A stretch of DNA of 64,000 bases from JASGIT01 sp047601665 (GTDB taxonomy: Bacteria > Pseudomonadota > Gammaproteobacteria > Burkholderiales > Burkholderiaceae_C): positions 1,488,001-1,552,000 of the forward strand of contig JASGIT010000001.1 in the NCBI GenBank assembly GCA_047601665.1, given 5' to 3'. Below the pieces are notes generated by a model. It had not been told where the DNA came from. It worked only from the letters and a program-made list of their open reading frames with translations, and searched no databases. Of the stretch, positions 6,827 through 15,624 are shown piece by piece (position 1 is the first letter of the stretch; each line of letters opens with the position of its first letter). The position numbers and the translations under genes were made by a program.

Positions 6827-9031
6827 TCACATCCTCCAGCGCTTGAGCAGCAGCGCATTCGCCATCACGCTCACCGAACTCAGCGCCATCGCCGCGCCCG
6901 CCACCACGGGGCTCAGGTAGCCCAGCGCCGCCAGCGGAATGCCCGCCACGTTGTACGCAAAGGCCCAGAACAGGTTCTGGCGGATCTTCAGCACCGTGCG
7001 GTGCGAAATATCGAGCGCCGCCACCACCAATCGCGGGTCGCCGCGCATCAGCGTGATGCCCGCGGCGTGCATGGCCACGTCGGTGCCGTTGCCCATGGCC
7101 ATGCCCACGTCGGCGGCGGCCAGCGCGGGCGCGTCGTTCACGCCGTCGCCCACCATCGCCACCACCGCGCCACCGGCCTTGAGCTGGGCGATGGCGTCGG
7201 CCTTGCCTTCGGGCAGCACCTCGGCCATGACCTGGTCTTCGGGCAGCCCCAGGCGGCGGGCCATGGCGCGGGCCGCGCCCTGGTTGTCGCCCGAGACCAT
7301 CACGGCGCGCACGCCCCGGGCCTGCAAGGCCGCCAGCGCTTCGCGCGCGCCGGGCTTGGGCTCGTCGCCAAAGGCCAGCAGGGCGCGCACGGTCACCCCT
7401 TCGGTCACGCGCTCGGCCAGGGCGGACACCGTCGCGCCCTGGGCCTGCAATGCGGCGGCGCGCTCCCGCAAGGCGCCCAGCGGCGCACCCAGTTCCTCCA
7501 TCCAGCGCAGGCTGCCCACGAGGTAACTGCGCACGTTCACCTCGCCTTCCGTCCCACGGCCGGGCACGGCGCGCACGCCCTCGGGCTCGGCCACCGGCAC
7601 GCCGCGCTCGCGCGCCGCCACCACCACGGCGCGGGCCAGCGGATGCTCGCTGCCGCTTTGCACGCTGGCCACGGCGGCCAGCAGCGCGGCTTCGTCCTGC
7701 CCCGGCGCGGCCTCGAACGCCAGCAGCCGCGGCTTGCCCACGGTCAGCGTGCCGGTCTTGTCGAAGGCCACCACGTTCACGCGGTGCGCCAGTTCCAGCG
7801 CCTGCGCGTCCTTGATCAGCACGCCCTGCCGGGCCGCCACGCCCGTGCCCGCCATGATGGCCGCGGGCGTCGCCAGCCCCAGCGCGCAGGGGCAGGCAAT
7901 CACCAGCACCGCCACGGCGTGGATCAGCGCTTGCTCGAAGCCTGCACCCACGGCCAGCCAGCCCAGCAGCGTGGCCAGCGCCAGCCCCAGCACCACGGGC
8001 ACGAAGATGGCCGACACCTTGTCCACCAGGCGCTGGATGGGCGCCTTGGCCGACTGCGCGTCCTCCACCAGCCGGATGATGCGCGCGAGCACCGTCTCCG
8101 CCCCCACCGCGCCCACCCGCATCACGATGCGCCCGTCGCCGTTGATGGCCCCGCCCGTCAGCGCCGCGCCGGCCTCGCGCGGCACGGGCAGCGGCTCGCC
8201 GGTCAGCATGGATTCGTCCACCTGCGTGCTGCCTTCGAGCACCGTGCCGTCCACCGGAATGCGCTCGCCGGGCCGGACCACCAGACGGTCGCCCACCATC
8301 ACTTCGCCGACGGGCACGTCCACCTCGCCGTCCAGGCCGATCAGGTGCGCCACGTCAGGCCGCAGCGCGTGCAGCGCGCGGATGGCGGCGGTGGTCTGGC
8401 GCTTGGCGCGCGCCTCCAGCCACTTGCCCAGCAGCACCAGCGTGACGACCACGGCCGAGGCCTCGAAGTACAGATGCGGCGTGTGCCCCGGGTGCGCGTT
8501 CAGCCACAGCCACATCGACAGGCCCCAGCCCGCCGACGTGCCCACCGCCACCAGCAAATCCATGTTGCCCGACAGCGCCTTGGCCGCGTGCCAGCCCGCC
8601 TTGTAGAAGCGCGCGCCAAGGATGAACTGCACCGGCGTGGCAAGCGCGAATTGCACCCAGGCGGGCAGCATCCAATGCTGGCCGAACAGGTCGCCCACCA
8701 TCGGCAGCACCAGCGGGGCCGAGAGCAGCAGGCCCACCGCCACGGGCAGGAAGCCGGCCCAGGGCGACAGGTCTTCCGCGTCGTCCCCGGCCTCGGCCGC
8801 GCGCGGCTCGTAGCCCGCGTCGCGCACGGCGCGCTTGATCAATGCTTCGTCCACGCCCGCGTAGACCACGTGGGCGCGCTCCGTCGCCAGGTTCACCGTG
8901 GCGTCCTGCACGCCCGGCACCTTGCGCAAGGCGCGCTCCACGCGGCCCACGCAACTCGCGCAGGTCATGCCGGAAATACCCAGGTCCAAAGTGGCCGGGG
9001 CGCCCAAAGGGGTAGCGTTGGAAGCGTTCAT
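6827..9031 (-). CDS. copA: copper-exporting P1B-type ATPase
   Basis: 734 residues. One N-terminal heavy-metal domain has GMTCASC. Membrane helices follow, with the transport motif CPC in ACPCALGLATP, the phosphorylation site DKTGTLT, the HP motif in GSEHPLA, and the hinge GDGVNDAPALAAADVG. These are hallmarks of Cu(I) ATPases that pump copper out of the cytoplasm. The ATG at 9031 is chosen because the MerR-type promoter (9049-9069) lies immediately upstream; longer frames would place the promoter inside the coding region. It is divergent from copZ-cueR. Confidence 0.94.
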   Translation of the reverse strand: MNASNATPLGAPATLDLGISGMTCASCVGRVERALRKVPGVQDATVNLATERAHVVYAGVDEALIKRAVRDAGYEPRAAEAGDDAEDLSPWAGFLPVAVGLLLSAPLVLPMVGDLFGQHWMLPAWVQFALATPVQFILGARFYKAGWHAAKALSGNMDLLVAVGTSAGWGLSMWLWLNAHPGHTPHLYFEASAVVVTLVLLGKWLEARAKRQTTAAIRALHALRPDVAHLIGLDGEVDVPVGEVMVGDRLVVRPGERIPVDGTVLEGSTQVDESMLTGEPLPVPREAGAALTGGAINGDGRIVMRVGAVGAETVLARIIRLVEDAQSAKAPIQRLVDKVSAIFVPVVLGLALATLLGWLAVGAGFEQALIHAVAVLVIACPCALGLATPAAIMAGTGVAARQGVLIKDAQALELAHRVNVVAFDKTGTLTVGKPRLLAFEAAPGQDEAALLAAVASVQSGSEHPLARAVVVAARERGVPVAEPEGVRAVPGRGTEGEVNVRSYLVGSLRWMEELGAPLGALRERAAALQAQGATVSALAERVTEGVTVRALLAFGDEPKPGAREALAALQARGVRAVMVSGDNQGAARAMARRLGLPEDQVMAEVLPEGKADAIAQLKAGGAVVAMVGDGVNDAPALAAADVGMAMGNGTDVAMHAAGITLMRGDPRLVVAALDISHRTVLKIRQNLFWAFAYNVAGIPLAALGYLSPVVAGAAMALSSVSVMANALLLKRWRM

Positions 9032-9048
9032 GGGCTCTACCGTAAAGT

Positions 9049-9069
9049 TTGACATCATGTGAGAGTCAA
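9049..9069 (-). promoter_or_regulatory. CueR-type operator/promoter of copA
   Basis: The 21-bp dyad TTGAC-N11-GTCAA read on the minus strand includes a TTGACT -35 box. It is followed by an unusually long spacer of about 19 bp before a TACGGT -10 candidate, as in MerR/CueR-activated promoters. Its twin lies at 9097-9117 facing the other way. Confidence 0.75.
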
Positions 9070-9096
9070 GCGTTGGCACAACCTTTTTGGGGGCGC

Positions 9097-9117
9097 TTGA
9101 CTCTGCCACGGTGTCAA
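9097..9117 (+). promoter_or_regulatory. CueR-type operator/promoter of copZ-cueR
   Basis: The same TTGAC-N11-GTCAA dyad (TTGACTCTGCCACGGTGTCAA) on the plus strand, with a long spacer to a weak -10 near 9122. It implies that CueR controls both divergent units, including its own gene. Confidence 0.75.
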
Positions 9118-9161
9118 GGTTGAACATTCGTCCCATCAGCCACTTTTCAGGAGCTTCTGCC

Positions 9162-9362
9162 ATGCAGCAACACACCCTCAACGTCCAAGGCATGACCTGC
9201 GGCCACTGCGAGCGCGCCGTCACCCGCGCCGTGCAGCGCGTGGACCCCGGCGCGCAGGTCAGCATCGACCGCCCGCAGAACAAGGTCGTGGTGCAAAGCA
9301 CCGCCCCGGTCGAACAACTCGCCGCCGCCATCGCCGAAGAAGGCTACGCGGTAGCCGCATGA
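9162..9362 (+). CDS. copZ: copper chaperone (heavy-metal-associated domain)
   Basis: 66 residues consisting of one ferredoxin-like HMA domain with the Cu(I)-binding motif GMTCGHC. It delivers copper to CopA or to the regulator. AGGAG precedes the ATG at 9162. The stop overlaps the ATG of cueR (ATGA), so the two are co-translated. It is placed behind a CueR-like promoter and divergent from copA, a compact copper-homeostasis module. Confidence 0.93.
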   Translation: MQQHTLNVQGMTCGHCERAVTRAVQRVDPGAQVSIDRPQNKVVVQSTAPVEQLAAAIAEEGYAVAA

Positions 9363-9763
9363 ACTGGCCCGTGCCGATCGGCGTGGCCGCCCGGCGCGCG
9401 GGCGTTTCCGCGCGCATGGTGCGGCATTACGAATCGCTGAACCTGCTGGCCCCCGTGGCCCGCACCGACAGCGGCTACCGCCAGTACACCGAGGCCGACG
9501 TGCACGCCCTGCGCTTCATCCGCCGGGGCCGCGACCTGGGCTTCTCGATGGAAGAAATCGCCGCCCTGCTCGGCCTGTGGCAAGACAAGCGCCGCGCCAG
9601 CGCCCAGGTCAAGCAGATCGCCCAGGCCCACATCGACGACCTGGGCCAGCGCATCGCCGCCATGCAGGCCATGCAGCGCACGCTGCAATCGCTGGTGCAT
9701 TGCTGCCATGGGGACGAGCGGCCTGAATGCCCCATCCTCGACGACCTGGCCGCCGCCGGGTAA
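9359..9763 (+). CDS. cueR: MerR-family copper-responsive regulator
   Basis: 134 residues. An N-terminal MerR winged helix (IGVAARRAGVSARMVRHYESLNLL) is followed by a dimerisation coiled coil. The C-terminal metal loop CCHGDERPEC holds the two cysteines spaced as in CueR, which bind Cu(I). It activates promoters with 19-20-bp spacers, and two such sites lie upstream (9049-9069, 9097-9117). A palindromic repeat follows the gene. Confidence 0.92.
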   Translation: MNWPVPIGVAARRAGVSARMVRHYESLNLLAPVARTDSGYRQYTEADVHALRFIRRGRDLGFSMEEIAALLGLWQDKRRASAQVKQIAQAHIDDLGQRIAAMQAMQRTLQSLVHCCHGDERPECPILDDLAAAG

Positions 9764-9776
9764 GCGCCGGATACTC

Positions 9777-9836
9777 ATTTTTTGATAGCTGCCAGCGCTT
9801 GTCGTATAAGGGCTGGAGGCCCAAAATACCTAAAAT
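9777..9836 (+). repeat. palindromic repeat, copy 3
   Basis: Near-full copy: TTTGATAGCTGCCAGCGCTT, short loop, GGGCTGGAGGCC and an A-rich tail, between cueR and the thiolase gene. Confidence 0.75.
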
Positions 9837-9930
9837 CTCCTGGCATGACACCGACGCGGCAGCGCAGCAAATCCCACTCACCCACAATCACGGCATTCAC
9901 CACGCCATCCACCTCACAGGAGCTTTCCCC

Positions 9931-11118
9931 ATGACCCAACGCGAGATCTTCGTCGTCAGCGCCGCGCGCACCGCCATCGGCACCTTTGGCGGCAGCCTGA
10001 AGGACGTGCCCAACACGCAACTGGCCACCACCGCCGTCAAGGCCGCCATCGCGCGCGCCGGTATCGCGCCCGACGCCGTGGGCCACGTGGTCATGGGCAA
10101 CGTGATTCCCACCGACACGCGCGACGCCTACCTGAGCCGCGTGGCCGCCATCGAGGCGGGCTGCCCGATCGAGACGCCCGCGTTCAACGTCAACCGCCTG
10201 TGCGGCTCGGGCCTGCAGGCCATCGTCTCCGCCGCGCAGGCCATCGCGCTGGGCGACTGCGACGTGGCCATCGGCGCGGGCAGCGAAAGCATGAGCCGCG
10301 GCCCCTACTTCGACCAGGCCGCGCGCTGGGGCGCGCGCATGGGCGACGCCAAGAGCATCGACTACATGCTGGGCATCCTGCACGACCCGTTCCAGAAAAT
10401 GCACATGGGCGTCACCGCCGAGAACGTGGCCGAGCGCTACAAGATCAGCCGCGAAGCGCAGGACCAGGCCGCCTATGAGAGCCACCGCCGCGCCGCCGCC
10501 GCCATCGCCGCCGGCTACTTCAAGGAGCAGATCGTCCCCGTCGAGATCGCCACGCGCAAGGGCACGGTGCTGTTCGACACCGACGAACACGTCAAGGCCA
10601 ACACCACGGTGGAAGTGCTGGCCGGCATGAAGCCCGCGTTCAAGAAGGAAGGCGGCACCGTCACGGCGGGCAACGCCTCGGGCCTGAACGACGGCGCGGG
10701 CGCCATCGTCATGGTGGGCGGCGACCGCGTGGCGGCCCTGGGCGTCAAGCCCATCGCGCGCCTGGTGGGCTACGCGCACGCGGGCGTGGAGCCGGCGTAC
10801 ATGGGCATCGGCCCCGTACCCGCCACGCGCAAGGTGCTGGAGCGCACGGGCCTGAAGATCGGCGACATGGACGTGATCGAGGCCAACGAAGCCTTCGCCG
10901 CCCAGGCCTGCGCCGTCACGCAGGAACTGGGCATGGACCCGGCCAAGGTCAACGCCAACGGCTCGGGCATCTCGCTCGGCCACCCCGTGGGCGCCACCGG
11001 GGCCATCATCGCCACCAAGGCGCTGTACGAACTGCAGCGCACGGGCGGGCGCTATGCGCTGGTCACCATGTGCATTGGCGGCGGCCAGGGCATCGCGGCG
11101 ATTTTCGAGCGCGTTTGA
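9931..11118 (+). CDS. bktB: beta-ketothiolase / acetyl-CoA acyltransferase
   Basis: 395-residue thiolase. The acyl-accepting cysteine is in NRLCGSGLQAIVSA (about residue 90), and the C-terminal catalytic motifs are EANEAFAAQ, NGSGISLGHPVGATGA and CIGGGQGIAA with the second cysteine. The sequence reads like Ralstonia BktB (GNVI..DTRDAYLSRVAA), which condenses acetyl-CoA with propionyl- or longer acyl-CoA for PHA synthesis. Other degradative thiolases are possible. Start at 9931 with CAGGAGC upstream. No PHA synthase lies adjacent. Confidence 0.88.
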   Translation: MTQREIFVVSAARTAIGTFGGSLKDVPNTQLATTAVKAAIARAGIAPDAVGHVVMGNVIPTDTRDAYLSRVAAIEAGCPIETPAFNVNRLCGSGLQAIVSAAQAIALGDCDVAIGAGSESMSRGPYFDQAARWGARMGDAKSIDYMLGILHDPFQKMHMGVTAENVAERYKISREAQDQAAYESHRRAAAAIAAGYFKEQIVPVEIATRKGTVLFDTDEHVKANTTVEVLAGMKPAFKKEGGTVTAGNASGLNDGAGAIVMVGGDRVAALGVKPIARLVGYAHAGVEPAYMGIGPVPATRKVLERTGLKIGDMDVIEANEAFAAQACAVTQELGMDPAKVNANGSGISLGHPVGATGAIIATKALYELQRTGGRYALVTMCIGGGQGIAAIFERV

Positions 11119-11128
11119 TGAAAGAAAA

Positions 11129-11156
11129 TGGACGTTCCTGACACCCGGAACGTCCA
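11129..11156 (+). promoter_or_regulatory. hairpin covering a start codon
   Basis: Perfect 10-bp arms TGGACGTTCC (11129-11138) and GGAACGTCCA (11147-11156) with an 8-nt loop. The right arm contains the A of the glycosidase ATG and any ribosome-binding site. No T-run follows, so it looks like a translation-control hairpin or weak terminator rather than a standard intrinsic terminator. Confidence 0.6.
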
Positions 11157-13024
11157 TGCATTTTCTACTCCGCGCGGCCGCAGCCCTGCTGTGCGCCCTG
11201 TCTTTCGCCAGCCACGCGGCCACGCCGCAGGTCGCCACCCTCATCGTCATGCCCCAGGACTTGCGGCAGAACCCGCACATCCTGGCCGACCTGCAGCGCC
11301 GTGGCATCAACCACACCACGGCCTACCTCAACTGGGCCGACGTGGAGGCCGAGCCGGGCCGCTTCGACTTCTCGGCCTACGACCCGTACTTCGACCAGCT
11401 CACCCAGGGCGGCATGTCGCTCATCGTCGTGCTCGACATGGGGGGCCGCCCGTACTTCGACTTCGCGGGCAAGCTGTATCCGGGCCGCACCACCGTGCCC
11501 GCCTGGCTGCAGGCGCAGGCACCCGGCGGGTTCATGAAAAACTTCTCGGGCCAGGCCGTGCCGCAGCCCGACTTCGCCAACCCCACGGTGCGCGAACTCT
11601 CGGCCCGCTTTGTGCGCAACGCCGTGGCGCACCTGCAGCAGCGCTACCCCGGCAAGATCCTGGCCTACCCCATCGGCCTGCAGGAAGAGCACGAAATCAA
11701 ATACGGCCAGACCGGCTACCAGTGGCGCGACTACGCCGACGCCGCGCAGGCCGCCTTCCGCGCGCAAACCGGCGCGCCGCTGCCCGTCATCAACTACACC
11801 AACGACATTGCCCTAGGCACGCCCCGCGCCGAGCCGCTGCTGCACGCGCACCAGCAGTTCCGCGAAGCGCGCGTGAAAGACGCCACCTGCTTCTACGCCA
11901 ACGCCATCCGCAGCCAGGGCGGGCGCGCCATGGCCTACTTCGGCGAACTCTTCACCGCGCACGACGCCATCTACGCCACCGGCGTGGCCGAGCAGTTGGC
12001 CGGCTGCCTGGATATCGCCGTCATCGACTACAACTTCTACGACGGCTGGGCCCTCTCGCCCGACGCGCGCGTGCTGCCCATGCTGGCCAACTACATGGCC
12101 TCGGTGGGCTACCGGCAGATCATGGTCGGCGCCTATGCCGAGCAATGGGAGCGGCTGAACAAATCCGCCGAACTGCTGCCCGTCATCGGCCGCACCCTGT
12201 CCACCGCGCTGGCGCAGCCCCACGTGATCGGCTACGAAATCGGCGGCCTGCAGCGCCAGATCAACCCCGAAGGCGAGAAAGGGTCCATCGACCTGGACAA
12301 ACTCCAGGCCCTGCGCGTGCAGCCCCCGGCCCCGGCTGCGGCACCCCATAAGCTCACCATTGGCCTGCTCGCCTCCACCACCAACTACTACGTATGGCAC
12401 GGCGACCGCAGCGGCGGCGTCAACGTGCACCGCGAGGCACTGCTCGCCGCCTACGACCTGCTGAGCGCGCAGCCGGGCTTTGAAGTCCACGTCATCGGCG
12501 AAAAGAACCTGCGCGAAGGCGACCCGCTGCTGCAGCACCTGGACGCCATCGTGGTGCCGCACCAGGCCGCGCTGCCCGCGTCGGTCAAGCAGCAACTCAA
12601 GGCGTTCTGGCAAAAAGGCGGCACGCTGGTGCAAGACATGCGCCTGGGCGAATTCGACGAAAACGGCAAGCCCGTGTTCGACTGGATGCACGAGGTCTTC
12701 GGCATCGAGACCCTGCACTGGAACCCGCGCGGCGGCATTTTCCTGACGGAGGGCGGCCAGATCCTGCGCCTGAAACCCTCGCGCAAGCTGTACACCGGCT
12801 ACGCGGCCATGACGCCGCGCCCCGGCTACCGCCTACTGGCCACCGATGCCGTCAACAAGCGCCAGGGCATCATGGTGCGCGGCGAACGCACTCTGGCGTT
12901 CGGCTTCACGCCGCAACTGGTGGACGGCGCCACGCAGGGCCTATGGCAGCAAATCTTCGTGCGCGAGATCGCCAACGCCGTGCCCTGCGTTGCAACGGCT
13001 ACTTGTAAAGCGTCCGCAAAATAG
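11156..13024 (+). CDS. exported GH42-like glycoside hydrolase
   Basis: 622 residues with a Sec signal peptide (about 1-21, cut near SHA). A TIM-barrel region resembles beta-galactosidase family GH42 (AYLNWADVEAEPGRFDFSAYD is the classic start; the acidic pair in YPIGLQEEHEIKYG may be catalytic). The C-terminal half (about 400-560) looks like the GATase1-like domain of that family. Export suggests action on periplasmic or environmental oligosaccharide. There is no good Shine-Dalgarno; the start codon lies in a hairpin arm. The gene ends 12 bp before the convergent acyltransferase gene. The substrate is not predictable. Confidence 0.72.
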   Translation: MHFLLRAAAALLCALSFASHAATPQVATLIVMPQDLRQNPHILADLQRRGINHTTAYLNWADVEAEPGRFDFSAYDPYFDQLTQGGMSLIVVLDMGGRPYFDFAGKLYPGRTTVPAWLQAQAPGGFMKNFSGQAVPQPDFANPTVRELSARFVRNAVAHLQQRYPGKILAYPIGLQEEHEIKYGQTGYQWRDYADAAQAAFRAQTGAPLPVINYTNDIALGTPRAEPLLHAHQQFREARVKDATCFYANAIRSQGGRAMAYFGELFTAHDAIYATGVAEQLAGCLDIAVIDYNFYDGWALSPDARVLPMLANYMASVGYRQIMVGAYAEQWERLNKSAELLPVIGRTLSTALAQPHVIGYEIGGLQRQINPEGEKGSIDLDKLQALRVQPPAPAAAPHKLTIGLLASTTNYYVWHGDRSGGVNVHREALLAAYDLLSAQPGFEVHVIGEKNLREGDPLLQHLDAIVVPHQAALPASVKQQLKAFWQKGGTLVQDMRLGEFDENGKPVFDWMHEVFGIETLHWNPRGGIFLTEGGQILRLKPSRKLYTGYAAMTPRPGYRLLATDAVNKRQGIMVRGERTLAFGFTPQLVDGATQGLWQQIFVREIANAVPCVATATCKASAK

Positions 13025-13036
13025 CGTTCATCCTAT

Positions 13037-15112
13037 TCAAGATAGAAGCCCACGTTTTTGCATATCCCCGAGAACCAGTTCGCTGCCTCTGACGGAAACG
13101 TGGTCATCATCCCAATACAGCATACGGCCCGCACGCAGGCCATAGCAACGCGCTTCATCGCAGAATATCGACAATGGGTCGTATATTTCCATCTGCGGGT
13201 TATCTTTCTTTATTTTCTGGATGAGGCTGCGGTATTGCGCCTGGCGTTCCATGACTTTCGACAGATCCTGGCTGCAACTGGAAAATGGTTTTTCCGTGAT
13301 GGAAACAGGCCGCCCGGAAAAGCACCCTCGTGGGTTTTCCCCCAGTTCGGGTGGATCAACGACGAATATCACATTCTTGCCTTGTTTCAGAAGCTCCCGA
13401 ACAAACGAGGAATAGCCTTTGTAAAACATTTCGGCCCGATCTGACGTTGATCCATCGGCAGCGAAGATCGAGAGGGTGTGCGGCCCCTCAATGCCATACC
13501 CGCGCCCGGTAAAGTAAAGAGGGCCACGGGCGGCAATGAGCACCGTGCGGACGGAAGGAAACCGCGGCAGCGTGCTCAATGCCCTCTCAGCGAGGAGATT
13601 GCATCTTTTGTCCTGGGGGCTTGTTCCCACAAAATATCCTGTCAGCGGCAAGCACAAAGACATGCCCAGAAGCAAGGTGTTCACAGGCACCTTGCCCAGC
13701 AACGCCGCGCTGTTGAGCGCCATGGCATGGCTATCGCCAATCACCAGCACTTCCGGGCGGTTTGTGTTGGTGAGGCAAACCAGGTCGCTCTCTGTGTCCA
13801 GCTGAAGCCTCTTTTTGCACGATCCATCCGTGAAGAAGGCTGCTTTCGGTTGACTCGTGTCGTTCAGCAGTATCTGGTTGGCGCCTGATTCCAGGTGGGA
13901 AGGGAAACCTTGTTGTCGGTAGGTTATGTACCCCAGCAGGCCAACCCCCGCCATCAACATGCACAGCGTAGCAACCGTGAAGCGCCCGGATTTTCCAAAC
14001 CGGACAGGGCGTTCAATGAACCGGTAGGTCAGCCAGGCCAGCGCCACCGCCATGACGACCGCCACGAGACGGATGTCCCAGCGGGGCAATTCGCCCTCCA
14101 TGACGCGGGCAAACGCCAGCAACGGCCAATGCCACAGGTACAAAGGAAAGCTGATCGCCCCGAACCAGACGGCCACACGGTTGGAAAGAACGATACGATT
14201 GAACCACGCGCCCGGGCCCGCCATGATGACGAGCACAGTTCCAAGCACCGGAACAATGGCCCATTTACCGGGAAACTTCAATCCGGAATGGATTCTGAAG
14301 AAACCATAAACCAGCAGCAACGCGCCCACCATGGCCAGCGTGTGGGTCAGAATCTTTTCATTGCCGCCGGGAGGCGTGCGAAAACAGATGCGATGGAGCC
14401 CGTGGGCCAGCGTGCGCTTCAAAGCCGCCGCCTTGGCGCCAGGGTACAGCGATGCCCAGGCCAACAGGCTGCCGCACAGCAATTCCCAAAATCGCGTCTG
14501 GGGCGAATAGAACGTGGCGGTGGCATCCTGGGCAATGCCATGGATATTCAAAGCCAGGGAAATCACGGCAAACACCACCGTCAGAGTCAGAAGATTGCCT
14601 GCGCGCTTCCACGCCAGCATCAGCAGCGCGGGCCAGACAATGTAGAACTGCTCCTCGATGCCGAGACTCCACAAATGCAGCAAGGGTTTTGTTTCCGCAG
14701 CCACATCAAAATACCCCGCTTCGTTCCAGAGTACCAGATTGGAAACAAACGCAGCACCCGCAAGAAGATGCTTTCCCAGTTGCGCAAACTCATCGGACAG
14801 TAGCACGTACCATCCCATGGCAAACGTTGCCATGAGCACCACGAAAAGCGCCGGAAAAATCCGTTTGACGCGCCGTGCATAAAATTCCCGCAAGCTGAAA
14901 GAATCATTCTCCAGATTGCTGAAAATGATCGAGGAGATGAGAAATCCGGAAATGACAAAGAAAACATCCACCCCGATAAAACCGCCGCGAATCCATTCGG
15001 GGGCGGCATGAAAAGCCACCACCGACAGCACGGCCAGGCACCGCAAGCCGTCGATATCTGCTCTGTAGGAAGGGTGTTTCTGAAGGTGAGGAAGAGGCAG
15101 GGCTCTATGCAC
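13037..15112 (-). CDS. acyltransferase-3 / SGNH fusion (OafA-like)
   Basis: 691 residues. The N-terminal half is a 10-TM acyltransferase-3 domain (YRADIDGLRCLAVLSVVAFHA, FIGVDVFFVISGFL, RRVKRIFPAL, LLHLWSLGIEEQFYIVWP) that passes acyl groups across the inner membrane. The C-terminal periplasmic SGNH domain (VLVIGDSHAMALNS; DDDHVSVRGSEL) would esterify a surface glycan. This is the O-antigen/exopolysaccharide O-acetylase architecture. Base composition is visibly lower in GC than its neighbours, a hint of transfer, as is common for surface-modification genes. No polysaccharide cluster is adjacent. Confidence 0.88.
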   Translation of the reverse strand: MHRALPLPHLQKHPSYRADIDGLRCLAVLSVVAFHAAPEWIRGGFIGVDVFFVISGFLISSIIFSNLENDSFSLREFYARRVKRIFPALFVVLMATFAMGWYVLLSDEFAQLGKHLLAGAAFVSNLVLWNEAGYFDVAAETKPLLHLWSLGIEEQFYIVWPALLMLAWKRAGNLLTLTVVFAVISLALNIHGIAQDATATFYSPQTRFWELLCGSLLAWASLYPGAKAAALKRTLAHGLHRICFRTPPGGNEKILTHTLAMVGALLLVYGFFRIHSGLKFPGKWAIVPVLGTVLVIMAGPGAWFNRIVLSNRVAVWFGAISFPLYLWHWPLLAFARVMEGELPRWDIRLVAVVMAVALAWLTYRFIERPVRFGKSGRFTVATLCMLMAGVGLLGYITYRQQGFPSHLESGANQILLNDTSQPKAAFFTDGSCKKRLQLDTESDLVCLTNTNRPEVLVIGDSHAMALNSAALLGKVPVNTLLLGMSLCLPLTGYFVGTSPQDKRCNLLAERALSTLPRFPSVRTVLIAARGPLYFTGRGYGIEGPHTLSIFAADGSTSDRAEMFYKGYSSFVRELLKQGKNVIFVVDPPELGENPRGCFSGRPVSITEKPFSSCSQDLSKVMERQAQYRSLIQKIKKDNPQMEIYDPLSIFCDEARCYGLRAGRMLYWDDDHVSVRGSELVLGDMQKRGLLS

Positions 15113-15113
15113 T

Positions 15114-15371
15114 TCACATGCCCTGCTTGTAAAACGCCTCCACCTCCCCTTTGAGCGTGATCAGCAGCGGCCGGCCCTTGCGGTCCACCGTTTTGCCCGC
15201 GGGCACCTTGATCCAGCCCTCGCTCACGCAGTACTCCTCCACGTCGAAACGTTCCTTGCCGTTGAAGCGGATGCCCACGTCGTGGGCGAACACCGCGGCG
15301 ATGTGGTGGGGGCTGCGCGGGTCGGCGCTCAGGCGGTCGGGCAAGGTGGGGCGTTGTGGGGCGTCGGTCAT
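15114..15371 (-). CDS. DUF3297 family protein
   Basis: 85 residues, small and hydrophilic, with the family pattern LPDRLSADPRSPHHIAAVF and ERFDVEEYCVSEGWIKVPAGKTVDRKGRPL. Proteins of this family are annotated as DUF3297; no function is established that I know of. The start is chosen at 15371, since the longer frame would run through DnaA-box-like DNA. The gene reads away from origin-like module A. Its stop abuts the acyltransferase gene start with 1 bp between. Confidence 0.8.
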   Translation of the reverse strand: MTDAPQRPTLPDRLSADPRSPHHIAAVFAHDVGIRFNGKERFDVEEYCVSEGWIKVPAGKTVDRKGRPLLITLKGEVEAFYKQGM

Positions 15372-15411
15372 GGTCAATTCTTTTTCAAAAGGCGGCATTG
15401 TGGGCCAATGC

Positions 15412-15610
15412 TGTGGACAGGGCTGGAACAACCGGGCCGTTGTCCACAGCGCCGCCGCCTTGTCAGGTTTTGTCCCCAATCCGCGCCGCTTCTGCACCCG
15501 GCTCCACGCACAGGGTTGCCATGGGTCCAACACCTTGTCATGGTTGGAAAAACCCCGGTTGTCCACAGCGCCTGGCCTTGCCTACTACTACGACTACTTT
15601 GAGATATTGA
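15412..15610 (+). other. origin-like module A (DnaA boxes + DnaA-trio)
   Basis: This intergenic DNA holds 9-mers close to the DnaA box TTATCCACA: CTGTCCACA on the minus strand (15412-15420), TTGTCCACA (15440-15448), TTGTCCCCA (15470-15478) and TTGTCCACA (15559-15567). Fourteen GC-rich nt after the last box comes CTACTACTACGACTACTTT (15582-15600), a run of DnaA-trio triplets like those of the Bacillus unwinding element, and then AT-richer DNA. Module B (18.67 kb) repeats the same layout and orientation. Origin activity is an inference; the motifs are seen directly. Confidence 0.5.
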
Positions 15611-15624
15611 AGACAAAGGACAAG

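Noticed and set aside
6287..9052. 921-residue open frame antisense to copA
   Set aside because: His/Arg/Gly-rich shadow of copA, which has every P-type ATPase motif.
15114..15566. 150-residue version of the DUF3297 protein
   Set aside because: The extension crosses the DnaA-box-like sequences; the 85-residue form matches family length.
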